Below are positions 1 to 8,121 of a stretch of DNA of 64,000 nt, one piece after another; the stretch's first letter is position 1, and every line of letters begins with the position of its first letter. Both the position numbers and the translations under genes were made by a program. A model generated the notes under the pieces. That model had not been told where the DNA came from. It did not search any database and saw nothing but the letters and a program-made list of their open reading frames with translations. The stretch covers positions 29,899 through 93,898 of the forward strand of contig NZ_VKGK01000025.1 of the NCBI RefSeq assembly GCF_007197645.1, written 5' to 3'. This stretch comes from Shewanella hanedai. GTDB taxonomy: Bacteria; Pseudomonadota; Gammaproteobacteria; Enterobacterales; Shewanellaceae.

Positions 1-552
1 TATGACGCTAAAGGACTTTTGACTGCGGCAATACGCGACAACAGCCCAGTGATCTACTTATTCCACAAGGGCCTGCAAGGCATGGGCTGGTTAGGCACAG
101 AGCCTGCTGCCATCAACCAAGTACCAGAAGAAAACTACCAGTTAGAGATTGGCAAAGCTAAGACTGTCATCTCTGGTACTGATATCACCATTGTGAGTAT
201 TGGTATGGGGGTTCATCACGCGTTAAAAGCCGCACATGAATTACAAAAAGCCGATATCAGTATCGAGGTCATTGATCTGTGCTCACTGGTCCCATTAGAT
301 CGCGAACATATTATCGCGTCGGTTAACAAAACGGGCAAGCTGATTGTCGTCGATGAGGATTATCACAGTTATGGCATGAGTGGCGAGATTTTCGCGTCTG
401 TCATTGAACATGACCATACCATTTTCAAAACGCCGCCTCAGCGCATCACATACCCAGATATCCCCATTCCATTCAGCCGACCGATGGAACAATGGGCCTT
501 GCCCTCTACCGAAAAGATAATTAACGCTTGTTTAACAATGAAGGAGAAATAA
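1..552 (+). CDS. acoB: 2-oxo-acid / acetoin dehydrogenase E1 component, beta subunit (C-terminal part)
   Basis: This is the C-terminal 183 residues of a thiamine-diphosphate-dependent E1 beta subunit; the frame is open from base 1, so the 5' part lies outside the window. Family features seen are AAIRDNSPVIYL near the window start, IVSIGMGVHHAL, and the C-terminal transketolase-type run VIDLCSLVPLDREHI followed by VVDEDYHSYGMSGEI. E1 alpha2-beta2 decarboxylates the 2-oxo substrate, or cleaves acetoin, and passes the acyl group to lipoyl-E2. The next gene begins 2 nt after the stop, and the SD AAGGAG at 541-546 lies inside this gene. The acetoin assignment rests mainly on the AcoR-type regulator downstream; a branched-chain or pyruvate E1 cannot be excluded from this fragment. 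Confidence 0.85.
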   Translation, partial: YDAKGLLTAAIRDNSPVIYLFHKGLQGMGWLGTEPAAINQVPEENYQLEIGKAKTVISGTDITIVSIGMGVHHALKAAHELQKADISIEVIDLCSLVPLDREHIIASVNKTGKLIVVDEDYHSYGMSGEIFASVIEHDHTIFKTPPQRITYPDIPIPFSRPMEQWALPSTEKIINACLTMKEK

Positions 553-554
553 AG

Positions 555-791
555 ATGGCACAGGCAATAATTGTACCCGTCGATTTATGGGAAGACGATG
601 ATGCAGAGGGCGTTATCACCGCTTGGCTGATTGATGACAATAGCGAGGTTCAATCTGAGCAACTTGTTGCAGATGTCATGGTTGAGAAGATCCAGTATGA
701 AATACACTCCCCTTTCACGGGTAAAATATCCATCACCTGCCACGAGGAAGAGGTTGTCACTAAAGGATGTACGATTGCGGAGGTGTCTTAA
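555..791 (+). CDS. stand-alone lipoyl-domain protein (split E2 of the dehydrogenase)
   Basis: A 78-residue protein that consists only of a biotinyl/lipoyl domain. The lipoyl lysine is probably Lys45 in VMVEKIQYEIHSPFTG, aligned with the usual DKA/DKV lysine. In ordinary acetoin or pyruvate E2 proteins this domain is the N-terminus of one long chain; here it stops at a TAA and the catalytic domain is a separate gene starting at the next base. I chose ATG 555 because AAGGAG at 541-546 is well spaced; an upstream in-frame start at 528 lies inside acoB. It would act as a free swinging arm between E1, E2 and E3. The domain call is firm; how it docks to the complex is unknown. Confidence 0.85.
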   Translation: MAQAIIVPVDLWEDDDAEGVITAWLIDDNSEVQSEQLVADVMVEKIQYEIHSPFTGKISITCHEEEVVTKGCTIAEVS

Positions 792-1478
792 GTGGATACT
801 CAAATCAATAACTTAGTACACCTCAAGGGCGTGAGAGGTGCGATAGCCAAAAAGATGATACACAGCTTACAAAGCAGTGCTCAATTAAGCTTTCATGCAG
901 AGGCCAACATTTCACCCCTGCTGGATTGTAAACGACAACTCTCTGCACAAGGCAACAATGTCTCCTTACAAGATATGCTGCATTTAGTCATCATCGCCAC
1001 ACTAGGCCGCCATATGCACCTGAATGGAAAATTGGAAAACAATGCAATTACCTATGATCCAGACATTCATCTGTCCTTTGCGGTGAGCTTAGCGGATAAC
1101 TTATTAGTGACGCCGACTATTTTTTCAGCTCAACACCTTACCATTACTGAGTTGCAACAATTGAGGCATGAGGCAACAGGGAAAGCACAACGAAACGAGC
1201 TAAAACCCAAAGACTATACAGGTGGTAGCATTACCATCACGAATTTGGGCTTATCTAGGGTGAAATATTTCACCCCAATCTTAAACACGCCTCAAATCGC
1301 TATTCTAGGTTTGGGGGCAACCACTGAAAGCTACAAACTCAATGCAGCAGGTGAATTAGAGGCGACAAAATTAATGGGACTCTCTTTAACTGTCGATCAC
1401 AGGGCAATTGATGGAGTTCCTGCAGCCAATTTTCTGTCTGATTTATGTACCAATATTGAAGAGATTGAATGTGAATAA
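792..1478 (+). CDS. acoC: dihydrolipoamide acyltransferase catalytic domain (E2 core, without lipoyl or binding domain)
   Basis: A 228-residue 2-oxoacid dehydrogenase acyltransferase domain. The catalytic motif DHRAIDG is near the C-terminus, preceded by GGSITITNLG and followed by AANFLSDL. The protein begins almost directly with the core (LKGVRGAIAKKM), so both the lipoyl domain and the peripheral-subunit-binding domain of normal E2 (about 400 aa) are absent. The start is GTG 792, directly after the TAA of the lipoyl gene, with GGAGG at 779-783 as ribosome site. It should transfer the acetyl group from the separate lipoyl protein to CoA. The sequence runs smoothly into the start, with no sign of a recent frameshift, so the split looks natural. 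Confidence 0.85.
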   Translation: MDTQINNLVHLKGVRGAIAKKMIHSLQSSAQLSFHAEANISPLLDCKRQLSAQGNNVSLQDMLHLVIIATLGRHMHLNGKLENNAITYDPDIHLSFAVSLADNLLVTPTIFSAQHLTITELQQLRHEATGKAQRNELKPKDYTGGSITITNLGLSRVKYFTPILNTPQIAILGLGATTESYKLNAAGELEATKLMGLSLTVDHRAIDGVPAANFLSDLCTNIEEIECE

Positions 1479-2187
1479 ATCAATATTCATGGATCCAGTA
1501 ACAGCACTTGCATGGGAGAAGCACGCACTTGACCAAATAAAAGTAGACGGTCAATATCGTCTACTTGTTTGGGAGCCAGAGACAAGTGTCATGGTGTTGC
1601 CAACAGGTCCTCGTTGGAAAATGCCACCTGAAAGTACCAAGCAGATGACGTCGTACGGGTGGCAGGTTCAATACCGTCAAACAGGCGGATCCCCAGTGCC
1701 TCAAACTCCAGGGGTTATCAATCTAAGCATGGTTTATGCGTGGCCTAAAGATAAACCCTTATCAATGTCCGGAAGCTATCAGCTACTCATCGACTTACTA
1801 ACTCAATGGTTAGCCCATTACGGCATACAGGGAGGAACTGGCGAGGTTGAAGGCGCTTATTGTAATGGCACCTATAACTTCGTAATCAAAGAGCAAAAAC
1901 TTATCGGCACCGCCCAACGCATCTCATCAAATACCAACCAGCAATATTTCGTTTTAGCCCATGCCTTTATTTTATTCGATGCGGATATTCTACAACTGAT
2001 AAAGGCAGTAAATCATTGTTATCAATCACTCAATCTAACAGAGGTTTTTGATACTTCTGCGATGACATCACTGACTCAACTTGACCCACAACTCAAGGGG
2101 AAAAAAGCGTCGCTCATAGAAAACCTTGAGTGCACTGCACACGCGATACTCAAGGCACATAGCCAGCAACAAAACACGCAAAGCTAG
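1471..2187 (+). CDS. lipoate-protein ligase A-like protein (BPL/LplA/LipB fold)
   Basis: A 239-residue protein with the hallmarks of the lipoate ligase fold: YRQTGGSPVPQTPGVINLS (the RRxSGGGAVxH-type ligand loop) and EGAYCNGTYNFVIKEQKLIGTAQR (a conserved lysine in the KLIGTAQR context). It probably attaches lipoate to the small lipoyl protein two genes upstream. The start is either GTG 1471, which overlaps the end of the E2 gene by 8 nt with GAAGAG upstream, or ATG 1489; I use 1471. An octanoyltransferase-like role is possible. The overlap argues for translational coupling and a function dedicated to this complex, but that is inferred from position. Confidence 0.75.
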   Translation: MNKSIFMDPVTALAWEKHALDQIKVDGQYRLLVWEPETSVMVLPTGPRWKMPPESTKQMTSYGWQVQYRQTGGSPVPQTPGVINLSMVYAWPKDKPLSMSGSYQLLIDLLTQWLAHYGIQGGTGEVEGAYCNGTYNFVIKEQKLIGTAQRISSNTNQQYFVLAHAFILFDADILQLIKAVNHCYQSLNLTEVFDTSAMTSLTQLDPQLKGKKASLIENLECTAHAILKAHSQQQNTQS

Positions 2188-2282
2188 ACTGGGATAGTGT
2201 TATATGCTAATCCTAGCTAAATTAACAATTATCTAACAGAAGACATATGGAAGTGCATAAAATATAAAGTTAAGGTTTTGAC

Positions 2283-4238
2283 ATGAGAAATTCAGTGATA
2301 GACCAGCACATCTCAAACGTATACAGCTCTATTGAAAACAAGGGTATAGAGAAGAATGTCGTTATTAGTTCTTGGAAACGATGTATTGAAACCTTCAAAC
2401 TTGATCCCCTAAGCCGCCAACCTTCCCGCGTATTAACCCATTCCGAGTTACAAAATCATACCTATCCCATTGAAGAATTTATCACTACCGCACGAGAGGG
2501 CATGAGAACACTTTACGCACAAGTACAAGCACTCGACTATGTGGTTTTATTATGTGATAGAAAAGGCGTCACTGTTGATTATATTGGCAATGACAGGCTG
2601 AATAAAGAACTTAGAAACTCAGGACTATACTTAGGTGCAGACTGGAATGAGAGACATGCAGGGACCTGCGCCGTTGGTACGTTAATCAACGAATATGAAC
2701 CGATGACCATTCATCAACAAGACCATTTTGACATCGTGAACACCACATTAACTTGCTCTGCTTCGCCGATATTAGATCACGATGGTCAGCTACTGGCTGT
2801 ATTAGATGTGTCAGCACTACATTCGCCAAAAGAAAAAAGCAGCCAACATTTACTGCTAAAGTTAGTGCAAATGCACGCTAGGTTTATCGAATCGGCGCAT
2901 TTTCTAAATTATTACCGTGAACATACCATTTTAAAATTTGATATCAATGTCTGTACGCTATCAACCAACTGCCCTAACCTTATCGCATTAGATAAGCACA
3001 ACGTAATTGTTGGTGCCAATCAAAATGCGCGTAAGATCATGGCACGCGAACTGGGCATTAAAGACATCACCTCTCAGCTGTTGACTGGTTTTGAATTTAC
3101 CTCGTTATTTGAACTCAGTAAAAGCGAAGACGCCGCTTCATTTGACTATTATTTATTTAAATCTAGAAATACCGGACTGTCTTTTTTCTGTGACATTCAA
3201 GCACCTAAAACAAAGAATAAAAGACTGTTTAACCCAGCACCAAATACCATTCATGACCCTGTAAATATCGTAGCAGCAGAGATAGATAAACTTGCAGGTC
3301 ACGATCCTTCGATGCACAAAGTCAAACAGCTGGCTAACAAGTTTTCTCCCACAGACATTAATATTTTAATTAGAGGGGAAACCGGCACAGGTAAAGAGGT
3401 GCTTGCTAAAGCCATTCATGACAGCAGCAAACGCAGTGGTGGGCCTTTTATCGCCGTAAACTGCGCTGCCTTACCTGATAGTTTGATTGAAAGTGAACTG
3501 TTTGGTTATAAATCTGGCAGCTTCACAGGTGCAAACAGCAAAGGTAAATCAGGGCTTATTCTCGCAGCAGATCAAGGCACGCTTTTCTTAGATGAAATTG
3601 GCGATATGCCCTCATCCTTACAAACCCGACTACTGAGAGTATTGGCAGAGAAAGAGGTCACCCCCATTGGCTCTGACAAACCCATTAAGGTCAATTTTCG
3701 ACTCATCAGTGCCACTCACCAAGAAGTTGCGCCACAAAATATACCGAATAAGAATGATTTTAGGGCCGATCTGTACCACCGTCTTAATGGCGCAACGATC
3801 AACCTGCCACCACTGCGTGACCGACAAGATATCTATTATCTTATCTCCAAGCTGATGAGTAAAAAATCAAATATGAACTTGTCTAAATCAAGTTTGGAAG
3901 TGCTCACTGAGTACGCTTGGCCGGGCAACATTCGCGAGTTAAAGAATGTCATTAACTATGCCAGCACCCTTTGTGATGAGGAAGGAATACGATCTGAGCA
4001 TTTACCGGATTACGTCTTTACCCGTGATCCATTTATCGTTAACGAACACAGTTATTCTCCTACAAGGCATGTCGAGACATTATCCGAAGAGGGACAAGAG
4101 TTGTTATTAACACTGAGAAATAATAATTGGAATGCGACAGCTTCAGCAAAAAAACTCAACATTGGACGAGCCACACTCTATAGAAAAATGAAAAAATTCA
4201 ATATTATATCTCCAAACAACACTGATTTGACTTACTGA
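2283..4238 (+). CDS. acoR: sigma-54-dependent transcriptional activator, AcoR family
   Basis: A 651-residue enhancer-binding protein. A GAF-type sensory region (about 60-200) contains the AcoR-like HAGTCAVGTLI. The AAA+ domain (about 325-545) has Walker A GETGTGKE near 365, the sigma-54 contact loop GSFTGA near 412 (a common variant of GAFTGA) and Walker B LFLDEIGD near 434. A Fis-type helix-turn-helix closes the protein (ATASAKKLNIGRATLYRKMK). It should sense the substrate and switch on RpoN promoters. It lies 95 nt downstream of the lipoate-ligase-like gene on the same strand, with TAAGG before ATG 2283. The sigma-54 elements before the porin and VOC genes are its likely targets; the promoter of the dehydrogenase operon is outside the window. 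Confidence 0.9.
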   Translation: MRNSVIDQHISNVYSSIENKGIEKNVVISSWKRCIETFKLDPLSRQPSRVLTHSELQNHTYPIEEFITTAREGMRTLYAQVQALDYVVLLCDRKGVTVDYIGNDRLNKELRNSGLYLGADWNERHAGTCAVGTLINEYEPMTIHQQDHFDIVNTTLTCSASPILDHDGQLLAVLDVSALHSPKEKSSQHLLLKLVQMHARFIESAHFLNYYREHTILKFDINVCTLSTNCPNLIALDKHNVIVGANQNARKIMARELGIKDITSQLLTGFEFTSLFELSKSEDAASFDYYLFKSRNTGLSFFCDIQAPKTKNKRLFNPAPNTIHDPVNIVAAEIDKLAGHDPSMHKVKQLANKFSPTDINILIRGETGTGKEVLAKAIHDSSKRSGGPFIAVNCAALPDSLIESELFGYKSGSFTGANSKGKSGLILAADQGTLFLDEIGDMPSSLQTRLLRVLAEKEVTPIGSDKPIKVNFRLISATHQEVAPQNIPNKNDFRADLYHRLNGATINLPPLRDRQDIYYLISKLMSKKSNMNLSKSSLEVLTEYAWPGNIRELKNVINYASTLCDEEGIRSEHLPDYVFTRDPFIVNEHSYSPTRHVETLSEEGQELLLTLRNNNWNATASAKKLNIGRATLYRKMKKFNIISPNNTDLTY

Positions 4239-4300
4239 CACTAAATTATCACAATCACGAAATTCACTCTCTGGTCAGTAAAATACTCTATCCTATCGCA

Positions 4301-4341
4301 GTTCTATCTTTATGGTCTCAACTGGGCCATAAAGATAGAAC
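4301..4341. terminator. 15-bp hairpin between convergent acoR and porin genes
   Basis: GTTCTATCTTTATGG at 4301-4315 pairs perfectly with 4327-4341 around an 11-nt loop. There is no clear T-tract on either side, but the position between two converging genes suggests a bidirectional terminator or 3' mRNA-stabilising hairpin. Confidence 0.6.
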
Positions 4342-4404
4342 ATATCGACTTTAGTTGTTTTTAATCATCATTGTTAATATTGATAAAAACTAGAATGACC
4401 GAAA

Positions 4405-5604
4405 CTAAAAGTACCACAGCACGCCGCTGCTGACAGTATTGGCTTCAGAATCACTAAAACCTGTTTGAGACGTCGTGTGAGACGTATATTCCAAAGTAAA
4501 CTGCAGACCTTTAGATATATCACGCACATAAACAATGGAATGAGACTGATTCTTTGCGCCCTCTATATCCGTATTCTCAGTCACGCCATATTGTACAGAC
4601 AACTGATTATCACCAAATTTGTATCCCATGTTGGCAAGAAAGCCTTGAGTCTCAACAGCATTGCCTAGTTTATCGGTTGCGCCGATAAACATAATCCCGT
4701 CTCCAAGTGCATCTCCCTTAAAGCCAGAAAGGTTTGCAGTAAAACCACCCAAAACCAACTTAGCACCTAACTCATAACCTGTAGCTGTAATTTCTCGTCC
4801 AGTATTGCCCGACAACTGCGCTTTTTGCGTCACAAAAGAGGTCCAAAGCTTACTCCCCCCTTCAATGTCATAACTCATTGACCCTTGCAGCATCGGAGTA
4901 TCAAGGACGTTATATATTGGTCCACCAATAGAGATAGGATCAGGCTGAATATCTACAGGTTGAAAAACACCAATACTCGCTTGAAAGCCATTGATGACAG
5001 GAGAGGAATACGTGATTTGAGGTTGAAATGACATGTAGGTATAGCCCGCTGCAATCGCGCCAAATGTGGCATTAAATGCACCTGCAGCATCTGCATGGGT
5101 TCCTACACCAGGGATAGTGATATCAGAAAATGTAGCATAATATTGAAAGAGAGCCGCATCTCGTCCCACCACTAATTTTCCAAAATCGCCAGAAATGCTG
5201 AGTGAAACATTACGCACATCTCCCACATTTTGCCCTCCAGCAAATCTGCCACCAAATTTTGATGGGTTAGATGTACCAGGAGCAAAGCCAAAATGTCCTT
5301 TTAAATCCAGATCGTTTTCAGTTTTGTATGAGGCGACAAAATTAATCCATCCAGGCAAAAAACCATTTTGAACCGAGGCAGTGTCTTTATTATCAACCGC
5401 AAACTCACAAGCCGAAAATGTACTCCACTGGCTTGAATCTGGTGCTACATCACAATCAGTTTGTGTGTAAAATCCACCGACGATACCATTAATATCCATG
5501 GAGAAATCACCTTCACTATATCCAATTGCATGTGCAACATTCGTTAAGCAAGCCATAGACACTAAAATAGAAAACCTTATGGAATAAAGTAATTTGTTGT
5601 TCAT
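4405..5604 (-). CDS. outer-membrane porin (trimeric-porin-like beta barrel)
   Basis: A 399-residue outer-membrane barrel. It has a signal peptide ending in TNVAHA, a first strand with GIVGGFYTQ, alternating amphipathic strands, SISGDFGKLVVGRDAALFQ (typical of Gram-negative porins after the first third), and a terminal aromatic strand GVLWYF ending in Phe. It faces acoR across a hairpin. Upstream lies a -24/-12 element at 5663-5678 and a near-palindrome at 5824-5839 that resembles one before the VOC gene, so it is probably induced by the AcoR-type activator and may admit the substrate of the dehydrogenase. Specificity cannot be read from the sequence. Confidence 0.85.
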   Translation of the reverse strand: MNNKLLYSIRFSILVSMACLTNVAHAIGYSEGDFSMDINGIVGGFYTQTDCDVAPDSSQWSTFSACEFAVDNKDTASVQNGFLPGWINFVASYKTENDLDLKGHFGFAPGTSNPSKFGGRFAGGQNVGDVRNVSLSISGDFGKLVVGRDAALFQYYATFSDITIPGVGTHADAAGAFNATFGAIAAGYTYMSFQPQITYSSPVINGFQASIGVFQPVDIQPDPISIGGPIYNVLDTPMLQGSMSYDIEGGSKLWTSFVTQKAQLSGNTGREITATGYELGAKLVLGGFTANLSGFKGDALGDGIMFIGATDKLGNAVETQGFLANMGYKFGDNQLSVQYGVTENTDIEGAKNQSHSIVYVRDISKGLQFTLEYTSHTTSQTGFSDSEANTVSSGVLWYF

Positions 5605-5662
5605 ATAAATCCCTATTAGTTTGTTTTATTTTAAACGCATAATTATTTGCGTAATGTCATAT

Positions 5663-5678
5663 CGCACAATCCATGCCA
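5663..5678 (-). promoter_or_regulatory. sigma-54 (-24/-12) promoter of the porin gene
   Basis: On the minus strand the sequence reads TGGCAT-GGATT-GTGCG, against the RpoN consensus TGGCAC-N5-TTGCA; GG and GC have the required 10-bp separation. Transcription would start near 5652, about 48 nt before the ATG. The -12 half is weaker than the -24 half. Confidence 0.6.
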
Positions 5679-5823
5679 ATAAAACAAACAAATGCACTCG
5701 CAATAAAACAAACAAAAACAACACTTGATTTCAATGCGTTACCAAACGTTAATAACTCGTATAAAAAACAAAATAAAAAATAAATATAATTAAAAACAGA
5801 AATAAGCATGAGATAATAAAAAG

Positions 5824-5839
5824 TGAAACAACTGTCTCA
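5824..5839 (-). promoter_or_regulatory. candidate enhancer site (UAS) for the AcoR-type activator
   Basis: TGAAACA-AC-TGTCTCA is a 7-2-7 near-palindrome with one mismatch, about 160 bp upstream of the porin -12 element, a usual distance for a sigma-54 activator. Nearly the same word (TGATACA-CG-TGTCTCA) occurs at 8122-8137 before the VOC gene. Confidence 0.6.
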
Positions 5840-5995
5840 ATGCGTTACATCTATGAATTTAATTAATAAAATAAGTCTCGGCTTAGGTTTTATTTATAAT
5901 AATAAGATTAACAAGTAGGTTATTTTAATTTATGGTTAACATGATTAAGTAAGAAGTACTGGTTTACACTCGACAAAGATTGAACTTTAGAACAT

Positions 5996-7252
5996 TCATA
6001 CTAGAGTAGGAATTAACACCATTGTTCTCTGGTATATCCAGACTAAAGAGATCATGATACTGATCATCGCAACTCCTTTTCGCCACTGTTTTAACCACTT
6101 AAACTCTAGCCACTCTATAAGTGTAAATATCAAAATAAGTCCCCCATAGAGTAATACCTGCCCAGCCTCAATACCAAGATTGAAACCTAACAGAGAGTAC
6201 AGATCGATACCTTGGTTTTGAACAAAGACTTTATTCATCAAAAAAGAGAAGCCAAAACCATGAATTAAACCAATGAAAAATGACACAAACCAATGGCTCA
6301 CATCACTGCGCTTAACTAAATTAATGGCAGCCATATACAGAATTGTCATTGCTATTGCCAGTTCAATCATAGGAATAAACCAGGTTCCCTCTAAAGTGCT
6401 AATTGTCGCTCCCAGAGTCAGTGTGATCATATGACCTAAGGTAAAACCTGTCACATTTTTAAAAAAAAGCATCATTGTTGAACACGATAAAGTCATCAAT
6501 ACAATAAACAACATATGGTCCATGCCAGTAAAAATATGTTCTATTCCCATCGTAAAAAAATCGATAAATGAAGAGCTTGAATGATTCAGTAAAACCCCCT
6601 CACTCAATGTACCAGGTATTGTTTTAACCTCTATATTCATCGATTTTGGGTATGTGATCACGTTAACTAGCCAATCAGTAGCCTTGAACTTTTCCCCAGC
6701 GGTACTCACCAAAAAGATATCCTCTGAAAAATCTGCACCACTAAAGGTCACCGAAAAATCAATCACAGCATCAAACAGCTCAAGTGGATTATTTGGAAAC
6801 ATCTCTCCAGACATAGCTATATAGGCATTATCTAGGTTGTTGAATACAGGTCGGTCATGAAAGTTATGAATTTTTATTTTACCAACTTTATATTCAAGCC
6901 TCTTTCCTTCAGTGGTCTTTAAATAAAACTCTTTCATGATGATTTTTTTAAATTGTGGAAGCTGATCACGTATATCCACTTCATCTAAATAATATAAAGC
7001 CTCTGATTCATTTTTTTCAATTTTGGTAAAGGGAATACGTTGCTGTTTATCAATACCAGCCCAATTAAAAGGGAGTAAAATTAAAGGTGCTGGGGATCGA
7101 ATATGTACACTAATTGAATCCTTGTTATTTATTGGCTCAATAATAATATTGCGAGTAATAGCCTCTCCAAAATGAGCAAAAGCTGATACAGAAATAATAA
7201 ATAGACTGATGAATAGACTGATGAATAGAATTGTCTTTTTAACACTAAGCAT
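5996..7252 (-). CDS. HupE/UreJ-type membrane protein with N-terminal periplasmic domain
   Basis: A 418-residue protein. A signal peptide (LFISLFIISVSAFAHFGEA) leads into a periplasmic region of about 200 residues, then about six membrane segments with the HupE/UreJ_2 signature: GIEHIFTGMDHMLF, GFTLGHMITLTLG, FFIGLIHGFGFSFLM and GFNLGIEAGQ. The histidine-rich membrane motifs (GxEHIxxGxDH, GHxxT, GxxHGFGFA) define the family; metal transport has been proposed for relatives but is not proven. I prefer ATG 7252 because it yields a clean signal peptide; the open frame extends to a TTG at 7348. A 12-bp tandem repeat (AATAGACTGATG twice) encodes part of the signal peptide. It lies downstream of the VOC gene, probably in one transcript. 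Confidence 0.75.
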   Translation of the reverse strand: MLSVKKTILFISLFISLFIISVSAFAHFGEAITRNIIIEPINNKDSISVHIRSPAPLILLPFNWAGIDKQQRIPFTKIEKNESEALYYLDEVDIRDQLPQFKKIIMKEFYLKTTEGKRLEYKVGKIKIHNFHDRPVFNNLDNAYIAMSGEMFPNNPLELFDAVIDFSVTFSGADFSEDIFLVSTAGEKFKATDWLVNVITYPKSMNIEVKTIPGTLSEGVLLNHSSSSFIDFFTMGIEHIFTGMDHMLFIVLMTLSCSTMMLFFKNVTGFTLGHMITLTLGATISTLEGTWFIPMIELAIAMTILYMAAINLVKRSDVSHWFVSFFIGLIHGFGFSFLMNKVFVQNQGIDLYSLLGFNLGIEAGQVLLYGGLILIFTLIEWLEFKWLKQWRKGVAMISIMISLVWIYQRTMVLIPTLV

Positions 7253-7343
7253 AGAAAAATACCTTGCTTCACAGTTTGAACTCTTACTTAACCAAGCTAG
7301 GACACCGTTAATATTCTCAGCATACGAGCAATAACGGGCTAAC

Positions 7344-7383
7344 CTCAATGGGCTTAATGATTATATGAATCTTGCCCATTGAG
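7344..7383 (-). other. 10-bp inverted repeat between VOC and HupE-like genes
   Basis: CTCAATGGGC (7344-7353) pairs perfectly with GCCCATTGAG (7374-7383) around a 20-nt loop. It has no T-tract, so it is more likely an intercistronic mRNA hairpin than a full terminator. Confidence 0.45.
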
Positions 7384-7405
7384 ATTAAACTAGTTGATAT
7401 AACCG

Positions 7406-7978
7406 CTAGTCACGAGGATCCCATAAACGACGGTTCGTTGCTTTTTCGTATCCTTGGCCATCAGGGTAGCTAACAAGTTCTAACTGTTGACCCCAAGGAG
7501 CCATAAAGTAAACCCAAGTTAACCCTTCCATTCCCGTGTCGGTAAATGTATGTGGTTCACCGAGAATTTTAATATCTTTCTCTTTTAAATACGCTACCGC
7601 GTCATTCATATCTGTGACATAAAATGCGATATGATTACCACCAAAATCACTGTTTTTAACGTACTTCTTGTTTTGATCTGGCGAGGTGTATTCAAAAATC
7701 TCAAAGTTAGTTCCGTTTTGACAACGAACCATATGAGCAACTTTTATCACCGCTTTTTTATTCACATTCAGGTTATCAACCATCCAGTTATCATTAAAAG
7801 GTCCAAATGGCCCAATAGAAAAATAGGATTCACACCCCATCACATCCACAAAAAAGTCTACCGCTTCCTGCATATTCGGCACAGTAAAACCAAAATGCTG
7901 AACCCCCTTCATACCTGGAATAGCTGAGTTTGCACTCACACTGATTAACAGCGTAAAAACTAATAATACGTATTTCAT
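7406..7978 (-). CDS. exported VOC-superfamily (glyoxalase-like) protein
   Basis: A 190-residue protein with a signal peptide (LLVFTLLISVSANSA) followed by a vicinal-oxygen-chelate fold. Features are MKGVQHFGFTVPNMQEAVDFF with a first metal-ligand-like His, GNHIAFYVTDMNDAVAYL in the second module, and MAPWGQQLELVSYP with the Glu typical of the last metal ligand. VOC proteins are usually cytoplasmic lyases, isomerases or dioxygenases; export is unusual. AAGGAA lies 6 nt before the ATG. A good sigma-54 element (8024-8039) and an enhancer-like site (8122-8137) precede it, tying it to the acetoin-type cluster. The substrate is unknown. Confidence 0.8.
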   Translation of the reverse strand: MKYVLLVFTLLISVSANSAIPGMKGVQHFGFTVPNMQEAVDFFVDVMGCESYFSIGPFGPFNDNWMVDNLNVNKKAVIKVAHMVRCQNGTNFEIFEYTSPDQNKKYVKNSDFGGNHIAFYVTDMNDAVAYLKEKDIKILGEPHTFTDTGMEGLTWVYFMAPWGQQLELVSYPDGQGYEKATNRRLWDPRD

Positions 7979-8023
7979 TTTATTTCCTTAAAGTTTGTGA
8001 ATGTTATAATTCAACGATAAGAA

Positions 8024-8039
8024 AGCAATTTGAATGCCA
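8024..8039 (-). promoter_or_regulatory. sigma-54 (-24/-12) promoter of the VOC / HupE-like operon
   Basis: On the minus strand the sequence reads TGGCAT-TCAAA-TTGCT, close to consensus TGGCAC-N5-TTGCA with correct spacing. The expected start is near 8013, giving a leader of about 35 nt before ATG 7978. Confidence 0.75.
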
Positions 8040-8121
8040 GTCAAAGAAGCAAGGTTAAGGTATTGTTTTTAAGCAGGTAAATATTTTAGCATGCAGAAGA
8101 AAGTCACGTATCTTAAAATCT

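Larger units (their letters stand above)
5605..5995. other. AT-rich intergenic region upstream of the porin, with short repeats
   Basis: No gene seen. Besides the sigma-54 element and the enhancer candidate, it holds a 16-bp direct repeat CAATAAAACAAACAAA (5677-5692 and 5701-5716) whose inverse core TTTGTTTTATT recurs at 5620-5630, and a 12-bp direct repeat TCAATGCGTTAC (5731-5742 and 5837-5848). The second copy of the latter overlaps the enhancer candidate. These may be additional regulator or IHF contacts. Confidence 0.55.
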
